64,000 nucleotides of DNA, taken from positions 3,906,001 through 3,970,000 of the forward strand of contig NC_065877.1 in NCBI RefSeq assembly GCF_933775445.1. Direction: 5' to 3'. The stretch is from Argentina anserina. Its lineage: Eukaryota; Streptophyta; Magnoliopsida; Rosales; Rosaceae. This document shows, piece after piece, positions 46,440 through 59,126 of this stretch (the first letter of the stretch is position 1; every line of letters starts with the position of its first letter). The notes below the pieces were generated by a model. The model was given only the letters and a program-made list of their open reading frames with translations, was not told the DNA's origin and did not search any database. Made by a program: the position numbers and the translations under genes.

Positions 46440-47340
46440 AAGTAAATGGATTTTGGTAAAAGCATTGATGAGAAGATTGACCAAGGTTGAAGCCAAAAAG
46501 AGATTGACCATGGTTAAAATCCACACAAATGGCTTCAACTGAACTTGGGTAAGTGAAAGTGTGGAACGCGAATCTGAAAACCAATAAGAGAATGCAGACA
46601 CGTGTATAAATAAAGTGTGATTTATTGAATATCAAGCGCGGGGTTACAATCTTTGTGAACTCCTCTGATTCTATCTCTGTATATGGCTTGGCTCAAGGGT
46701 GACGTGCACTTGATCTTGAGAATTTGAGTTTGATTTAGATTTGGATTTGATGAAGAGCGAGCGATTTAGTGGCTTGATGATTCTTCGTGGACTTGAGTTT
46801 GATTTGGATTTGGATTTGATGAAGAACGAGCGATTTGGTGGCTTGACGATTCTTCGTGAACTTGAGAGACTTCGGGATTTGTCGAGAGTGATCTTGCTCA
46901 AGTGATTTTTCCTATTCTTCTTCTCCCCTCTCTTTATGTTGAAGGGGTATTTATAGTGTTAAGATTTTTATTTTGTATAATATTTTAATGACATTAAAAT
47001 AATAAATTCTTTAATTGTATAAATAAATCAATATATATTTTTTGATTAATTTAAAATTAATTATTCTCATAACTAAATTAAATAAAAAATAGTTGATTTA
47101 ATTATAACCGTTAAGGAATTTATTAATTTAATCAAATGTCCGATTACCATTTCGAATCGTCAATGACATTCAATTTCTGATTTACGTCGGAATCATGTAG
47201 CTTCAATTACGATCATCTATTTATGTGCCGACACGAGTTTTATTCGGATCCGTACTAACTTTATTGACTTTTGGCCACGTATGTAATTTTATGGGGCTCT
47301 TGGTCGATTTAATTTTTTAACGAAGATAATTTACTGCATC
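46440..47340. mobile_element. LTR-like repetitive sequence, probably a solo or partial LTR
   Basis: Non-coding DNA with a GC-moderate left part (ACACGTGTATAAATAAAGTG, CGCGGGGTTACAATC), a tandem repeat and a very AT-rich right part. The mix resembles a retrotransposon LTR. No primer-binding site, polypurine tract or target duplication was found, so the call is tentative. Confidence 0.35.
46724..46861. repeat. two tandem 69-bp units
   Basis: Units 46724-46792 and 46793-46861 share TTGAGTTTGATTTRGATTTG and continue to CTTCGTGRAC with few differences. Each unit is 23 codons long, so the minus-strand frame across it shows a repeated peptide (KSKSNS..RRI.KP.NRS). The frame is probably not a gene. 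Confidence 0.9.
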
Positions 47341-47344
47341 TCTG

Positions 47345-48152
47345 ACTAGCCTTTCGCCGTCTTCTGCGTCCACTTGAGTAATCCTTCTCTCTCTGTCTTT
47401 CTCTCTTTCAGATGAATTGGGTTCTCTTTGTTCGAGTTTACTTGCTGTAATGAGCTTCGTGATGATTTACCATGTGGATTAACAAAACTTGACTAGTTCG
47501 AGGAGCTGTGATTATCTCAAACGTTTGTTTCTTCGTTTGTACATTTTTCTGTTGCTTTATGTTGGATTAGTTCGAGATTTCTAACTGGGTTATGGGTAGC
47601 GAGGATTTCTGGGCTGTTCTTTATGTTCAATACTAATGTGAATGAATTTCCCATTATTTTTTAGCCGAAAAATTGGAGCTTTGTTTTAAGATTTTGGTGA
47701 TTAATTTAAGGAAGCATAATCTGTTTTCTGGGTTTTCTGTTTAATGATTAAGAAAAGTGTAAAGAACTAATTTTTAACTCAGATAGAGCTTAATTTAGGG
47801 GAATTCTGGGATCTTTGGAGCCATTAAAGAATTACTTTGACTGCTTACTTTTTATAGATTTTAAAACAAGTTTGAGTTTTTATAGTTTATCTTACTGATA
47901 AAGACTGTAGTATTAAAAGAAAAGGTTTTATTCTGTTGTAATTTATATATACTGTTGTAGGAATATGATTTCTTTTCTCCCACTATAAGTTGTGTACTGG
48001 GATTGTCTTATAGTGGGGTTTCGGTTGGGGCTTTTACGTCTTCCAACAATTTTTGCTACTTCTATTTATATATACATAAACATCTGACTTTTTCCTCCTG
48101 GTCCTTTGAACCCAGCACTCAAATTTAAGGCACTGGGTGGAAGCTTGCAATA
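47345..48152 (+). other. PIF3 promoter end, leader exon and 5'-UTR intron
   Basis: A CT-rich stretch (CTTCTCTCTCTGTCTTTCTC) at about 47383-47408 is typical of plant leaders near a start site. The sequence then turns T-rich and intron-like until TTCCTCCTGGTCCTTTGAACCCAG near 48115. The donor is not certain. Confidence 0.45.
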
Positions 48153-48188
48153 ATGTCCATGTTCTTGAAGCTTTTGGAGCATTTCTAA
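48153..48188 (+). promoter_or_regulatory. uORF in the PIF3 leader
   Basis: ATG at 48153 opens an 11-codon frame, MSMFLKLLEHF, ending TAA at 48188, 27 nt before the main ATG. A likely acceptor (TTTGAACCCAG at 48115) puts this segment in a 5'-UTR exon, so the uORF would be present in mature mRNA. It could dampen PIF3 translation. Confidence 0.6.
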
Positions 48189-48215
48189 TAACACACAAGA
48201 GTCCAGTATTACACC

Positions 48216-51200
48216 ATGCCTTTATCCGAGCAATATCGATTGCACAGAGGAAGGAGTGATTCGAATCAAGATTTTGAGTAAGTTCACTTTTTTTTTTTTA
48301 GTGTTTACGATCTCTGCATCTTTACCTATTGTGATTCATGGCACTGGCCCGTGGAGTCATTGTATTGTGTTCTGTTTTACCATTTCATATATGTTTTTCT
48401 CTTCATGTCTATCCTGTCGGATTTTATGCAGACCTGTGAATGATTTGTTTGAACTGGTATGGGATAATGGGCAGATTATGATGCAAGCTCAGTCCAATAG
48501 AGCTAGAAGGAGTCCAACTTTGAACAGCTTACCATCTCACACCCCCAAGAATCGAGATAGAGATTTAGGAAATGGAAGCAATGGGAAGGTGGGGAAATTT
48601 GGGGCAGTGGATTCCATGATGGATGAAATTCCATTGTCGGTGCCATCTGTTGATATGGGTTTAAGTGACGATGACGACATGTTGCCTTGGTTGAACTATG
48701 CCCTTGATCAACCTTTACATCATGAATATAGCCATGATTATATGCCTGAAATATCTGGTGTCACTGCAAATGAGATTTCCACCAATGGGAATCTCGCGTC
48801 AATTGACAAAAGGAGTAGCTCTAGTCATATGTATAGGGAGTCCAACACCAATTCCAGTCATGGAGGTGCTCATTTGGAACAAAGGAATGCGTCAAAGCTT
48901 TCTTCAATAAGTGCAGCTGAAGTTAGCAGACCTAGACCTGGTACTACTCATGTATACCAGATGTCATCACAGCAACCCCAAGCATCAATTCCATCTCGTA
49001 GATCGATAGGTTCGGATATGGTTGGTGGTAGCACAAGTAGTGCTGCGCATCCTGCTGTTTGCAAGAATTCAATTCAGGCTTCATCTGCAGGTGGTTTTCC
49101 TGGCATACCAGCGCTGAATAATCCACCAACTCCTAGTAATAATCATCCAACCATAGTGAACTTTTCTCATTTCTCAAGACCAGCTACGCTTGCAAAACCT
49201 AATATTCACACTACTGGTGCAATGTCTAGCTCAAGTTTAGCGAGGGTGGAGAAGAATAAAAATAAGGAGAAGATTTCAGCTGCAACTAGTAGCAATCCTC
49301 CTGAGTCAATACTAATTGAATCAAGCTGTGGTTTAATGAAGGAGTCAACTTCACAGTGCCAAGATGTTATGGCACCCTCCAGTGTTGCTATGAAACCAAC
49401 CACATCTAAGCCTCTTGAGGAACCATGTAATGCTAAACAGTCTGAACATGCATATCAAGAGGGTACCTCTAAGATTGCCGACACAAACTCCAATCATGTT
49501 CCTTGTGAAAGTGCAATTAGGGCTCTTCCAGATGTTGAAAAAACTACGGAGCCAGTGGTTGATTCTTCTGTTTGCTCAGGCAATAGTGTGGAGAGAGCTT
49601 CAGATAAGCCAACTCGTGCGTCGAAGAGAAAATCTCGTGATACCGATGACTATGAATGCCATAGTGAAGTAAGTGTTAATGTTGTAAATATTGTTCAAGT
49701 TCTTTTTCCTCTTACCTTCCTTTACTAACTATGAAAAACTCCTGCAGGATGTAGAGGAGGAATCTGTGGGCTTGAAGAAGGTACCTCATGGTCGAGGTAC
49801 GGGTTCCAAGAGAAGCAGAGCAGCAGAAGTGCATAACTTATCAGAAAGGGTGAGGAAAGCTATCTATATAAAGTAGTCACAACAATGCGTGGTTGGTAAG
49901 ATGTGTAGCTTATGGTTACTGATTGTTGAATTTGAACAGAGGCGAAGGGATAGAATCAATGAGAAGATGCGTGCACTTCAAGAACTCATACCTAATTGCA
50001 ACAAGGTTGATTTTATTTTATGTTCTATAGTCTTACCAAGTCTTCCTGGACATTTATAATTTGATTGACTTCTAAGTTCTAAGTTGGGTGTTAAACCAGT
50101 GATCTGTTTTTAGTCACTATTGGAACTGAAATCAACTTTTAAGTAGTATAAGTTAGAATCTGAAACTTCTGTTCCACAATCTTTTTGAACTTCGCTATTG
50201 TGTTAATTGGTAAGATTTACTGAACATTTATGATGTTTTATCAACTTATATTTTATATCCAGAGTACATATTATATAACTTCCTAATTGTCATGGAAGTT
50301 TAAATATAAGTTAATGTCTTCTGTAACTTCATTATGCAGGTGGACAAAGCTTCAATGCTTGATGAGGCCATTGAGTATTTGAAGACACTTCAACTCCAAG
50401 TACAGGTGACCATTGAGAATTCTCAGTCCCTCTAAATGTTTATTATTTTCCTTCTAAGGTGTTATTAATTCAAGATTATTTTACTCAATCACTGTGCAGA
50501 TTATGTCGATGGGAGCTGGTCTGTTTATGCCACAAATGATGTTACCACCAGGAATGCAACACATGCATGCACCCCAAATGGCTCATTTCTCGCACATGGG
50601 TGTTGGAATGGGAATGGGGCTGGGCATGGGTTTTGGCATGGGTATGCCTGACATGACTGGTGGATCTTCCGGTTACCCTATGCAAGGTGCCCAGTTTTCT
50701 AGTCCACCAATGCCAGGACATACTGCATTTAATGGGATGATAGGATCTAACCTGCAGATGTTTGGACTTCCTTGTCAAGGTGTTTCCATGCCAATGCAAC
50801 ACACACCCTTAGTTCCCTTGTCAGGAGGGCCCTTTATGAAGTCACCTGTAGGACCTAATGCTTGTGGTGCAGGAGGTCCTGTTGAGAATATTGAATCAGC
50901 TCCAGCTTCTAGTTCAAAGGATTCAGTGCAGAACATGAACTCTCAAGTGATGCAAAATACCAACACTAATTGCTCCATGAATCAGACTTCTAATCAGGTT
51001 GGTGCATTTACCATCTGGTGATTGTGTGTGATGGATTTTGGTTGTTTATTTAATGCTGCATGTCTATGAATCCATTTGGGATTCGTTATTAAATTTAAAT
51101 TTAAAGCATCTAAGTATCTAGAACTATAGCAACTATTCCTGGGTGTGGACATCCCTCAGTCACTATAAAAAGCTAATGATGCAAAATGGTTGGGACATAT

Positions 51201-51927
51201 GAGCATACATGGTTGCTAATGGATATCTATTGGTCTATGAAGGAATTTGGATATCGACCAGCAATCATTTTGCATTTGATGTTTCTTTCTACACGCAAGG
51301 CTTGCAGTGTCCTTGGAGAAGTCATTAAATGTGTCAAACAAATGTAGGATTTACACCGTCATACATTGATTTATGAGAATAGGAATATATATTTTGCATG
51401 AGTGATCTATACATTATGTTCTATATTCTATACGGTGGAGATGTGAAAATGTGACCGAAAAGTGAGTGAAATAATGAAGTTCACTCTGTAACTTCAAAGT
51501 GAACCTTCACTCTGGATAGAGACTAATACACACACACACACTAGTACACTTTATGATTCTACCACCCATCCAAAATTTCAGCGCTTTAACGTTTGAATGC
51601 TCTATAGTCTGTTTACTTGTTCTGCTTTTCCTATTTCTGTTGTGTACATCCTACCTTAAGCCCTCTTTTGTGTTGCCAGTGCCAGGCAGCAAATGAGGGA
51701 TTTGGACAGTCTGCTTTGGTGCAAAATAATGTTCAAGCATTGGATGTTAGTACCAGCAGAGCTAACGGATCTACTAACGGGAAAGACAACGTGCTGAGTA
51801 GACCAGCTAGTAAGTTGATATTGCATTCTCTATACGTTAATTCTTATGTTTGCAGTGCACAAACAGTACTAATTTGTTTGAAGAAAGTATTTATGTATTC
51901 CAACTTAAATATGCAGGTTATGAGTAA
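48216..51927 (+). CDS. PIF3: phytochrome-interacting factor 3 type bHLH protein
   Basis: A nuclear bHLH factor that binds G-boxes, represses photomorphogenesis in the dark and is degraded after binding photoactivated phytochrome. Eight coding exons: 48216-48277, 48432-49668, 49748-49849, 49940-50005, 50340-50405, 50500-50997, 51680-51809, 51917-51927, all with GT-AG borders; sum 2172 bp, 723 residues. The active-phyB-binding motif is intact (ELVWDNGQ, residues 28-35). [20 protein letters not shown], near residue 90, is a PIF3-type acidic motif. The bHLH spans about 454-511 with H462, E466 and R470 contacting DNA, and helix 2 ends [11 protein letters not shown] Met/Gly-rich stretch follows ([17 protein letters not shown]). 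The last exon gives only SYE before the stop, so the tail is the least certain part. A 5'-UTR intron and a uORF precede the start. Confidence 0.93.
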
Positions 51928-52990
51928 CAGACAATTCTTCTGGGAGGACAGAATTCCTTATTGCGACAATTCGGGAGTGGATCTTGCTCACATGAAAAAG
52001 GTACCTCCGAGTCAATGAGGTTGAAACCTTTACCATAACCCTCTGAATTCTAATATCAGGAGTACAATCACATATTGCACAGATTTTGGTACCTTAGGAA
52101 GACTTGAATTCCTTCTGGCATTTGTACATTCACGTTGTAACTGGTGAGATAATGCAATGTCTAAGAGTTGAGTATACCGCAAATATGTATCAGATCTATG
52201 TTCTAGCCATATTTATAACAATTCTTTGAATTAGTGAAATGATTTGTAGTGCCGTAACGGTATATTGTACCATAGTGTCTTTTTTTTTCTTTCTATATTT
52301 CTATTTGATAATACATATAGTACCATAGTTTTCTAATAATATTGGGTATTTGATGGATCTAAAAGCGTCTCTATATTGTTGTGCTATCAGTGTGCTGCAT
52401 AGGGTAGATTGTTGAAAGTCTCATAGACCAACTTATGACAGCGCTCTATATTTTGAGAAAATGTAATGAATAAAGTACATAATTCCCATGCTCGTTTCAC
52501 TTGTTAATGGCGAACGTTTTGTTTCCCAATTTCAACCAATTTTTTATTCTTCCCTTGGTTGACAATCTTGATACATTTTCATATGAAATACACAACCTGT
52601 TCAAGGTAATTGCAAATCTTTCTTTTCACAAATATTAAAAATCCTTTCCTGGTTATAAGTTACAGAAAATTGAAGTATCAAGCACTTTCAAACACCAGTA
52701 ACAACCGAATCAAAGACAACTAACAATATGCACACCAATTTACAATACCATGGCATTGCCTAAATCTTCTACAAGCACATACACACAGACACACACACAC
52801 CAGTTTACAATACTGAGTATGGCATAGCCTATTCTTCTGTATATTATACACGCGCACACACCCTTTTGAGTATCAACAGACAAGCCAAGAGCTGAGAGTG
52901 AGCAGAAAAACCAACAAACAACAACAATAAAAGAATCACAAGAATAAGGGAAACCAAAAGAAGGATGTCTGCAAATATATGATTGCATCC
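51928..52990. other. convergent 3' flanks of PIF3 and the acidic-repeat gene
   Basis: PIF3 and the next gene point at each other, with about 1.06 kb between stop codons. It holds both 3' UTRs, AT-rich DNA and a CA-rich microsatellite-like run at about 52780-52802. No other gene was seen. Confidence 0.5.
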
Positions 52991-52992
52991 TG

Positions 52993-55900
52993 CTATTTGA
53001 CTATAATATCATCCTTGGCTTCAGAGGCAGGGGTTTTTGAGCTTGGTGATTTCCCGGTAATAACTCTCTTTGCCTTCACGAGTGTCTGCTTGACCTTTGA
53101 ATAAATGGTATTTGATTGTTTTTGAGAAGTTTTAGCTGGAACTTCATTTTGCAGGTCTTCAGAGGGCTTTGTGTCACCACCATCCTTTGTGGGAAGCTCT
53201 ATATTTTTATCAGACTTTGCAACATTCTCAATGGTTTTCTCCACTGTCACAGGTTCATCGCCTTTCACCTCTGGCTCAGATGGCTTGGATTCTCCTAGTG
53301 ATTCAGCAACCAATTTCGCGACCTCATCCTGTTTCTCTTCTACATTATCTTCTTTCTTGGTTTCAATGGTACCTGGTGTCTCATCATTTATGTGTTCGGC
53401 CTTTTCAGTCTCTGCCACAGGTTCAATATCTTTCTCAGCTCCCTCAAAGGATTTTTCTATAACTTCAGATGGAGTAATAATGTAGCTGTTGACATCTGCT
53501 TTATCTGGTTGAGTTAAAACCTCGTCCAGCACATTTTTGCTATCACTGTCTTCATATTGCACATTCTTTGTTTTGCTCGCTTCTCCAACCTTATCAAATT
53601 TAACTCTTACATCTTCTGCTAGCTTCTCAACCACATCAACCGCACTTGCTTCTTTCTTTTGATCCCCTAGAATTGGTTGGCTTGAATCCTCAATAATCTC
53701 ATCTTTCTTTTCACACTCTTTAGTTTCAGCAATTTTATCCATATTTTCTTCTCCAACCTCTTCCACCTTCACCACTGTCTCATCTGCTAACTTCTCAATT
53801 ACATCAGCATGATGTAGAATGTCATTCTCAGTTAGATCTTTGTGTTCATCCTCTAAAATTGGTTGAATTGTATCCTCAGTTACAACACTCTTTGCATCCT
53901 CAATTTCCACGTTCTTTTCTCCAACCTTTTGAACTTCCACTGCAGCCTCCTCTGTAAGCTTCTCAACCGCATCAAGTCCACTCAATTCTTTCTCTTTGTT
54001 TAATTCAATTGGCTGCGTTAATTCCTCAGTTATGACATTACTCTTTTCCTTCTCTTCAATCTCCAGACTCTCCACATTTTCTTCTCCAACAGCTTTCAAC
54101 TTTACTAATTCCTCTTCTGCAAGCTTCTCAACCACATCAACTCCACTCAGTTCTTTCTTTTTATCTGATTCGACTGGTTGAGTTGATGCCTCGGTTACCA
54201 CATTACTCATTACCTTTTCTTCAATCTCCAGAGTCTCAACATTTTCTTCACCTACTGTTCCCAGCTTTACTGATGTCTCTTCTGCTGGTTTCTCAACTAC
54301 CTCAATTGCAATTAGTCCTGCCTTCTCTTCCTCTTTGATTGGTTCAGTTGCAGCAATTTCCTTTTCAGTCTCTTTAGTTTCCAGAACCTCTCCTCCAACC
54401 TTTTCAATCTCCACTGCTGACTCTTCTTGTAGCTTATCAACCACATCAACCTCAGTTACATCCTTCTTTTGGTCCTCAGAGGCAGGTGCTTCCGTGGTGT
54501 CAGGTAGATAATAACTTATCCCATCTCCATTAAGTAAAATCTCTTCTGGAATTTTGACTTGAGGTTCGTAGTCTTTAGCAGTTTGAGCCTCTTCTAGTAT
54601 TGAGGAAGCTTCGATCACATCTTCATCTTTCACAATATCATTCTTCAGACATATTTCAGGTCCAACTTCATCATGTATTTTCTCTTCTTCTTCAACTTTC
54701 CTTTGCTCTGGTGCTTCGTCCACTTCTAGGCAAGGTGTGTAATATGTTTCACTATTCACTTCCTCTGAGAATGAGATAGGCTCAACCTTATCAGCTGCAG
54801 ACCCTTCCTCTTTCACTGTTTCCCCATGTACACTTTTCTCGAGTTCAACCTCCTCAAGCTTTCTCTCAACTTCTTGAGTAAATTCACATGGCTCTGCTGG
54901 CTTTTCCTCCACTTGTAGGCTAGGTGTGTTCTCTGCATCACTTTTCTGATTCTCCGAGAATGAAATAGTTTCAACCTTATCAGCTGCAGACCCTTCATCT
55001 TTCATTGTTTCATCATGCACACTTTTCTCAAGTTCAACCTCCTCTTGCTTTGTCTCAACTTCTTCAGTAACTTCACATGGCTCTCCTGGCTTTTCCTCCA
55101 TTCCAGCAGTAGCAAGTTTTGGCTTCTCTACTTTCAAAGACTCCGGTTCTGACTCTTTAATATCTGTTAGTACTGTTTCCACCGACTCTTTGTCAGTAGT
55201 AACCTGCAAAGGTTCTTCTGTTTTCTCGATAGCCTCATACGATGATTGAGGAGCATCAACTATATTAGTTTGTTCTACTTGGCCTTCCTCTATGATTTCT
55301 AGAGCTGGTTCCGTTGGTGCTTCTCTTATTACAGACACAGTTGAACTCTCAATAACCTCTTCGGGAATCTTCATAACATCAACCACTTGCTCTGGAGTAT
55401 CAGGAATGGGGTCAATCAAAGGTGATTTTTCTACAAGTGAAACATCTGAGACAGCAGCATCAGCATTCTTCTCAGCCAAAACAACCTGCTCTAGAATATC
55501 AGGAATGGGGTCATCCCCAGCCTTTGTTTCACCTACAACTGGAATGTCTGAGACAGGAGCAACATCAATCTTCTCAGCCTCAACTACAGGAGGTTCGAAC
55601 TTCTGATGAATGACAGCTTCAGATTCAGGTGGTGTTTCTAGACATATTGAATCATCAGTTTTAAGTATTTCTTCTCCGCTCTCTTTGGTTAAAGGAACGC
55701 CACCTTCTTCAATAACCTTTTCCTCTTCACTCACCTTCTTTTCAACATGCTGCAGTAATTGAAATTGATATAATCCATTCAGGAATATATTTCACACAGA
55801 AAAACCAACCAACCAAAACTACTGGTAGGCGCATTAATGATAGGTGTCTATAAAACATGGAAGTCGCTACAAGCTATGGTTTTGATCTCTTTTAGCATCT

Positions 55901-56310
55901 GTCTGTTATTATATTCAGTTGCAGAAAAATTTGACAATAACCAATCACTATCAAGCCTATCTGATCAAGGGGTCTATTTCTGTTGCAATATCTCTACAGC
56001 CTACTACTTCCTGAAGTTCATGATGATGATGATCAAATACGATTCATATAACGGAACTATATCGAAAACAAAGTACAGGCATAATCACAAGTTGGTATTG
56101 ACAGAATCTAACCAGTCCACAAAACAATATTTAAAAAAATTTAAGCACCACCTAAACTTCGGATCATCTGAAATCTAAGAATCTTTTATCATACTTGATC
56201 ACTGAAGTTACATACATATCGGAGTAATCGGAGTGAAGTAAGAGATCGAAGGGACTAACCTTTTCATCAGTAGTAGCAATCGGAGGTGTTAAAACGGTTT
56301 CAGTAGCCAT
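52993..56310 (-). CDS. large acidic, repeat-rich, probably disordered protein
   Basis: Two exons: 56310-56260 (MATETVLTPPIATTDEK) and 55749-52993 (HVEKKVSEEEKVIEEGG onward), with donor GTTAGT and acceptor ACTGCAG, giving 935 residues. The protein is very rich in Glu, Val, Lys and Ser and has no signal peptide or membrane segment. Two copies of about 70 residues (EEVELEKSVH, EGSAADKVE.ISFSE) occur near 250-345. Six or seven diverged units of about 55 residues follow, marked by DVVEKLAEE, VGEENVE and TQP. The C-terminus turns basic: SKVKQTLVKAKRVITGKSPS. I do not recognise a family or function; acidic repeats with a basic tail suggest a scaffold or a cytoskeleton-, membrane- or nucleus-associated protein. 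The start chosen is the ATG in exon 1; the long exon lacks one of its own near its 5' end. Confidence 0.85.
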
Positions 56311-58670
56311 CAGAAATCAACTCCGAGATGGTGATCACTCGACTTCCAGTAGCTTAGAGGTCCAAGTTTAGCAGGGATACTAAAACAGAAAGGTGAAAAA
56401 GGAATGATATGGCTGGCAACAACCCCTAAAAGAAAGCTAAGTGAGCTTTGGGGAAGAAGAAGAAAGAAGATGATGAACAGCTACCACAAAACAAGAAGAA
56501 CAGGTTGTCAAAGAGAGGCCACATCACATGGTCTGGCACACTATAGCAATGATTCGGGTTAGGAGTCCCAGTTGCTTTTGTTTATCAGAGAAAGTACATA
56601 ATAAATTAGAGTGACGACTACAGTGGGGTTGGGGTTCGAGTTGGACGGCACCACCGGACTCTTCTGAGTTTAAGTTGAGCACAACCCTCTCATTTTTAGG
56701 CCAAATAAGGCCTTCTGAGTTTGAACGGTCTGAAAATTTTGAAGTGTCAGTGTTGGGGCCATGGCGGCCAAGCAGCGATGGACTTTGTATGATCGACTGC
56801 TGTATGATTCTCATTTAGGGTGTACAATAAACTGCAGCAATGTTGGATTCCCGGGGTTAGAAGGAAACACTTGCAGCACTAAATTGTGTGCATATTCATC
56901 TTCATGACTAGCTTATACACCAATTTCTTCCTCTTTCCAAGTCATTTGGGTTGATCAATGTCGCATCTTCCATACTATCAACCACCTCAAGACCATATCA
57001 AAGAAATTGATGCATGGAGCGATTGCCTGGTTATATGATCACCAACAACTTGGTGATTAATGGTGTCATCGAGCACATCGTGTATAGGAGATGCATATGC
57101 TCCCAGCAAATCCCCCACCTCATTTTGGTTATACAAAAATGATCCAAGTGTATGACAGATTGAAAATGTGAATTGCATCATGTTTCCTCTTTCATATATA
57201 CCATATATATAGGCATTTCCGCTGATGTTCCTATAAAATTAGGGTTTGATCAATTGAAGAGTTGAGTTTAGGGAAAATTCTGCATGCATTTTTTTTGAGA
57301 AAATAGTTCCATTAACCAAACCCAGAGAGGCATGTACATCATAAGTTGTCTTGAACCTAACTTATTAAGGGCGGTACAAAACTAAGTAAAGCATTGCTCT
57401 TTGCTTCCCTCCGCACGAACAACGCCAAGATAGTCAACGTTATGGCCGAAAATTGAAAACCGACACGGACAAAGAAACCACCAGACCGGAGTCTCTCGCC
57501 GCCAACATGATCAACATCAAGAAACTTCCCGCCGTTGCCGTCATACATAACCCAACCACGATCACCGCCTTGCCAAAGAGTAAGGCACCGCCGTCCGATA
57601 TCTCTTAGGGTTTGAAAACCAAGAGAACTCCAAGAAGCCCGGAGCCACTCATATTTTCCCCTTATGAGAAAAGAGAAATTTTGCAATTGCTTTGGTTAAT
57701 GACAAGAAATTTTGCTGAAATCTTGTTCAAAGCTATAACCTTATATCCAAAAATGATTTATACTTTCCAAGCTATAACCTTATAACTCAGCTATCTCAAG
57801 CTAGCTATCTCTATTCATCTAACTTGTCTGGAAAAGTGTTGGAGAAATTTCAACTTTGAGGAGATTTGAGGAAAAAATGTGGTTGAGTTTTAATTTAGTG
57901 TTATTTATCCAAATTTTAAGTTGGAAGCACCATTTTGAGGGAATGCCATAGTGGATTAGTGGTACATTGTCAAAAAGATTACTGGTCCTATAATCATTTG
58001 TTATATCAAAGTAATGTTCATAAACAAAAGAAAGTAAAAGAATAGGAAAGGGAAAGTGGAAGAGCATGTGAATCTCTGGCTAACAACAGAACCCACAGTT
58101 GATGCCAGTCATGCCACAACAAAGATAATGAACAGACTCCTCTTTCCTTCTTGCTGATGCCACAAGCTCATAATAAGTTACAAGAGGATGCTCAGTACTG
58201 TTATTCTAATGCTATTGGGCCTGTAATCTTTGTATACAGCAAGCTTGATAGCTATTAGGCCATTTTTCTCTCCAAAAGGGGATGATGCATTTAGAACTGT
58301 GGCAGGTCCAAGGTGGGTATGAATTGTGTTAGGCCTCTCTTTTTCCATCTGATTTGAACAGATTTATAAGTAGAGATACAGGACCATAGGTTTCCACATT
58401 ATTGACTCTCAATTAGTTGGAAGTTTAAAACACCTATTTCAATGCAACCTTGTGACACTAACTACATGAGTTTCTTTTTCTTAACAAAGACTAACTACAT
58501 ATGTTGGTCGACTAGCTAGATTCAAACACAAGTCCTGAATCCGCTTCAGAATGGATTTTACTTCTCTATTGAATCCTACCAAGTTCATGCACATACATAT
58601 CACGCAATTACATATACGTATCAAATGATTGCCAGTCGATGAGGTGCATATGAATCGTTATTGTGGTCAG
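56311..58670. other. intergenic, about 2.4 kb
   Basis: Includes the promoter of the acidic-repeat gene. The minus frame at 57357-57686 (109 codons, KYEWLRASWSSLGFQTLRDI) sits in a GC-richer patch and matches no family I know. A 25-bp word at 57378-57402 recurs at 60678-60702. No other feature was seen. Confidence 0.45.
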
Positions 58671-58677
58671 AGGCGGA

Positions 58678-59118
58678 GCCACCTGAGAACCTACTGGTTC
58701 CTGTGCACCTGTAGTTTTAAAACATTTTTTGTTTATTACATTGCATAGGTGCTTGTTTGGTGAAGTGTTTTGGTGTTAGTAACCCATATTCTATGTTCTG
58801 TGTTCGAATCTTGCAAGGGGCTGCAAGCAGTCTTATTTCTTTTATTTTTTACCTATTCAGCTTCCTTGTGTTTATTTTTCGTTTCATGTCCTTTTAGCCA
58901 AGTGTTTTTGTTTGTTTTTTTTTTCAATATTGAGAGTAACATCATATTCCTATCTTCTTCTTTTTTAAGATCTTAAGTAATCAAGCTTGAAACCTTTCCA
59001 ATTTGTTAATTATTGAAATTCTTTTTATGTCCATGACTTAAGATAAAAATCAAAATTCATTATCATTTGTGAGAAACATTTGTGCACCAGTGAACCTAAA
59101 ATTCTGGCTCCGACACTG
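58678..59118 (+). mobile_element. 441-bp hAT MITE, family A, copy 2
   Basis: Starts CAGAGGCGGAGCCACC and ends GGCTCCGACACTG, flanked by a perfect 8-bp duplication ATTGTGGT (58670-58677 and 59119-59126). It is the inverted relative of 31179-31626 over its full length. Inside, TGGTGAAGTG (58758-58767) and GTTCGAATC (58802-58810) resemble Pol III A and B boxes. No transposase. Confidence 0.9.
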
Positions 59119-59126
59119 ATTGTGGT

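Noticed and set aside
53171..53485. Plus-strand open frames of 60-104 codons over the acidic-repeat gene
   Set aside because: They are antisense shadows of a Glu/Val-rich coding exon, whose reverse strand lacks stops by composition.
57357..57686. Minus-strand 109-codon frame in a GC-richer patch
   Set aside because: No recognised domain and no clear promoter; may be a transposon piece.
58802..58810. Possible tRNA gene from the B-box-like GTTCGAATC
   Set aside because: No cloverleaf can be drawn: acceptor and anticodon stems are missing and the site lies inside a MITE.
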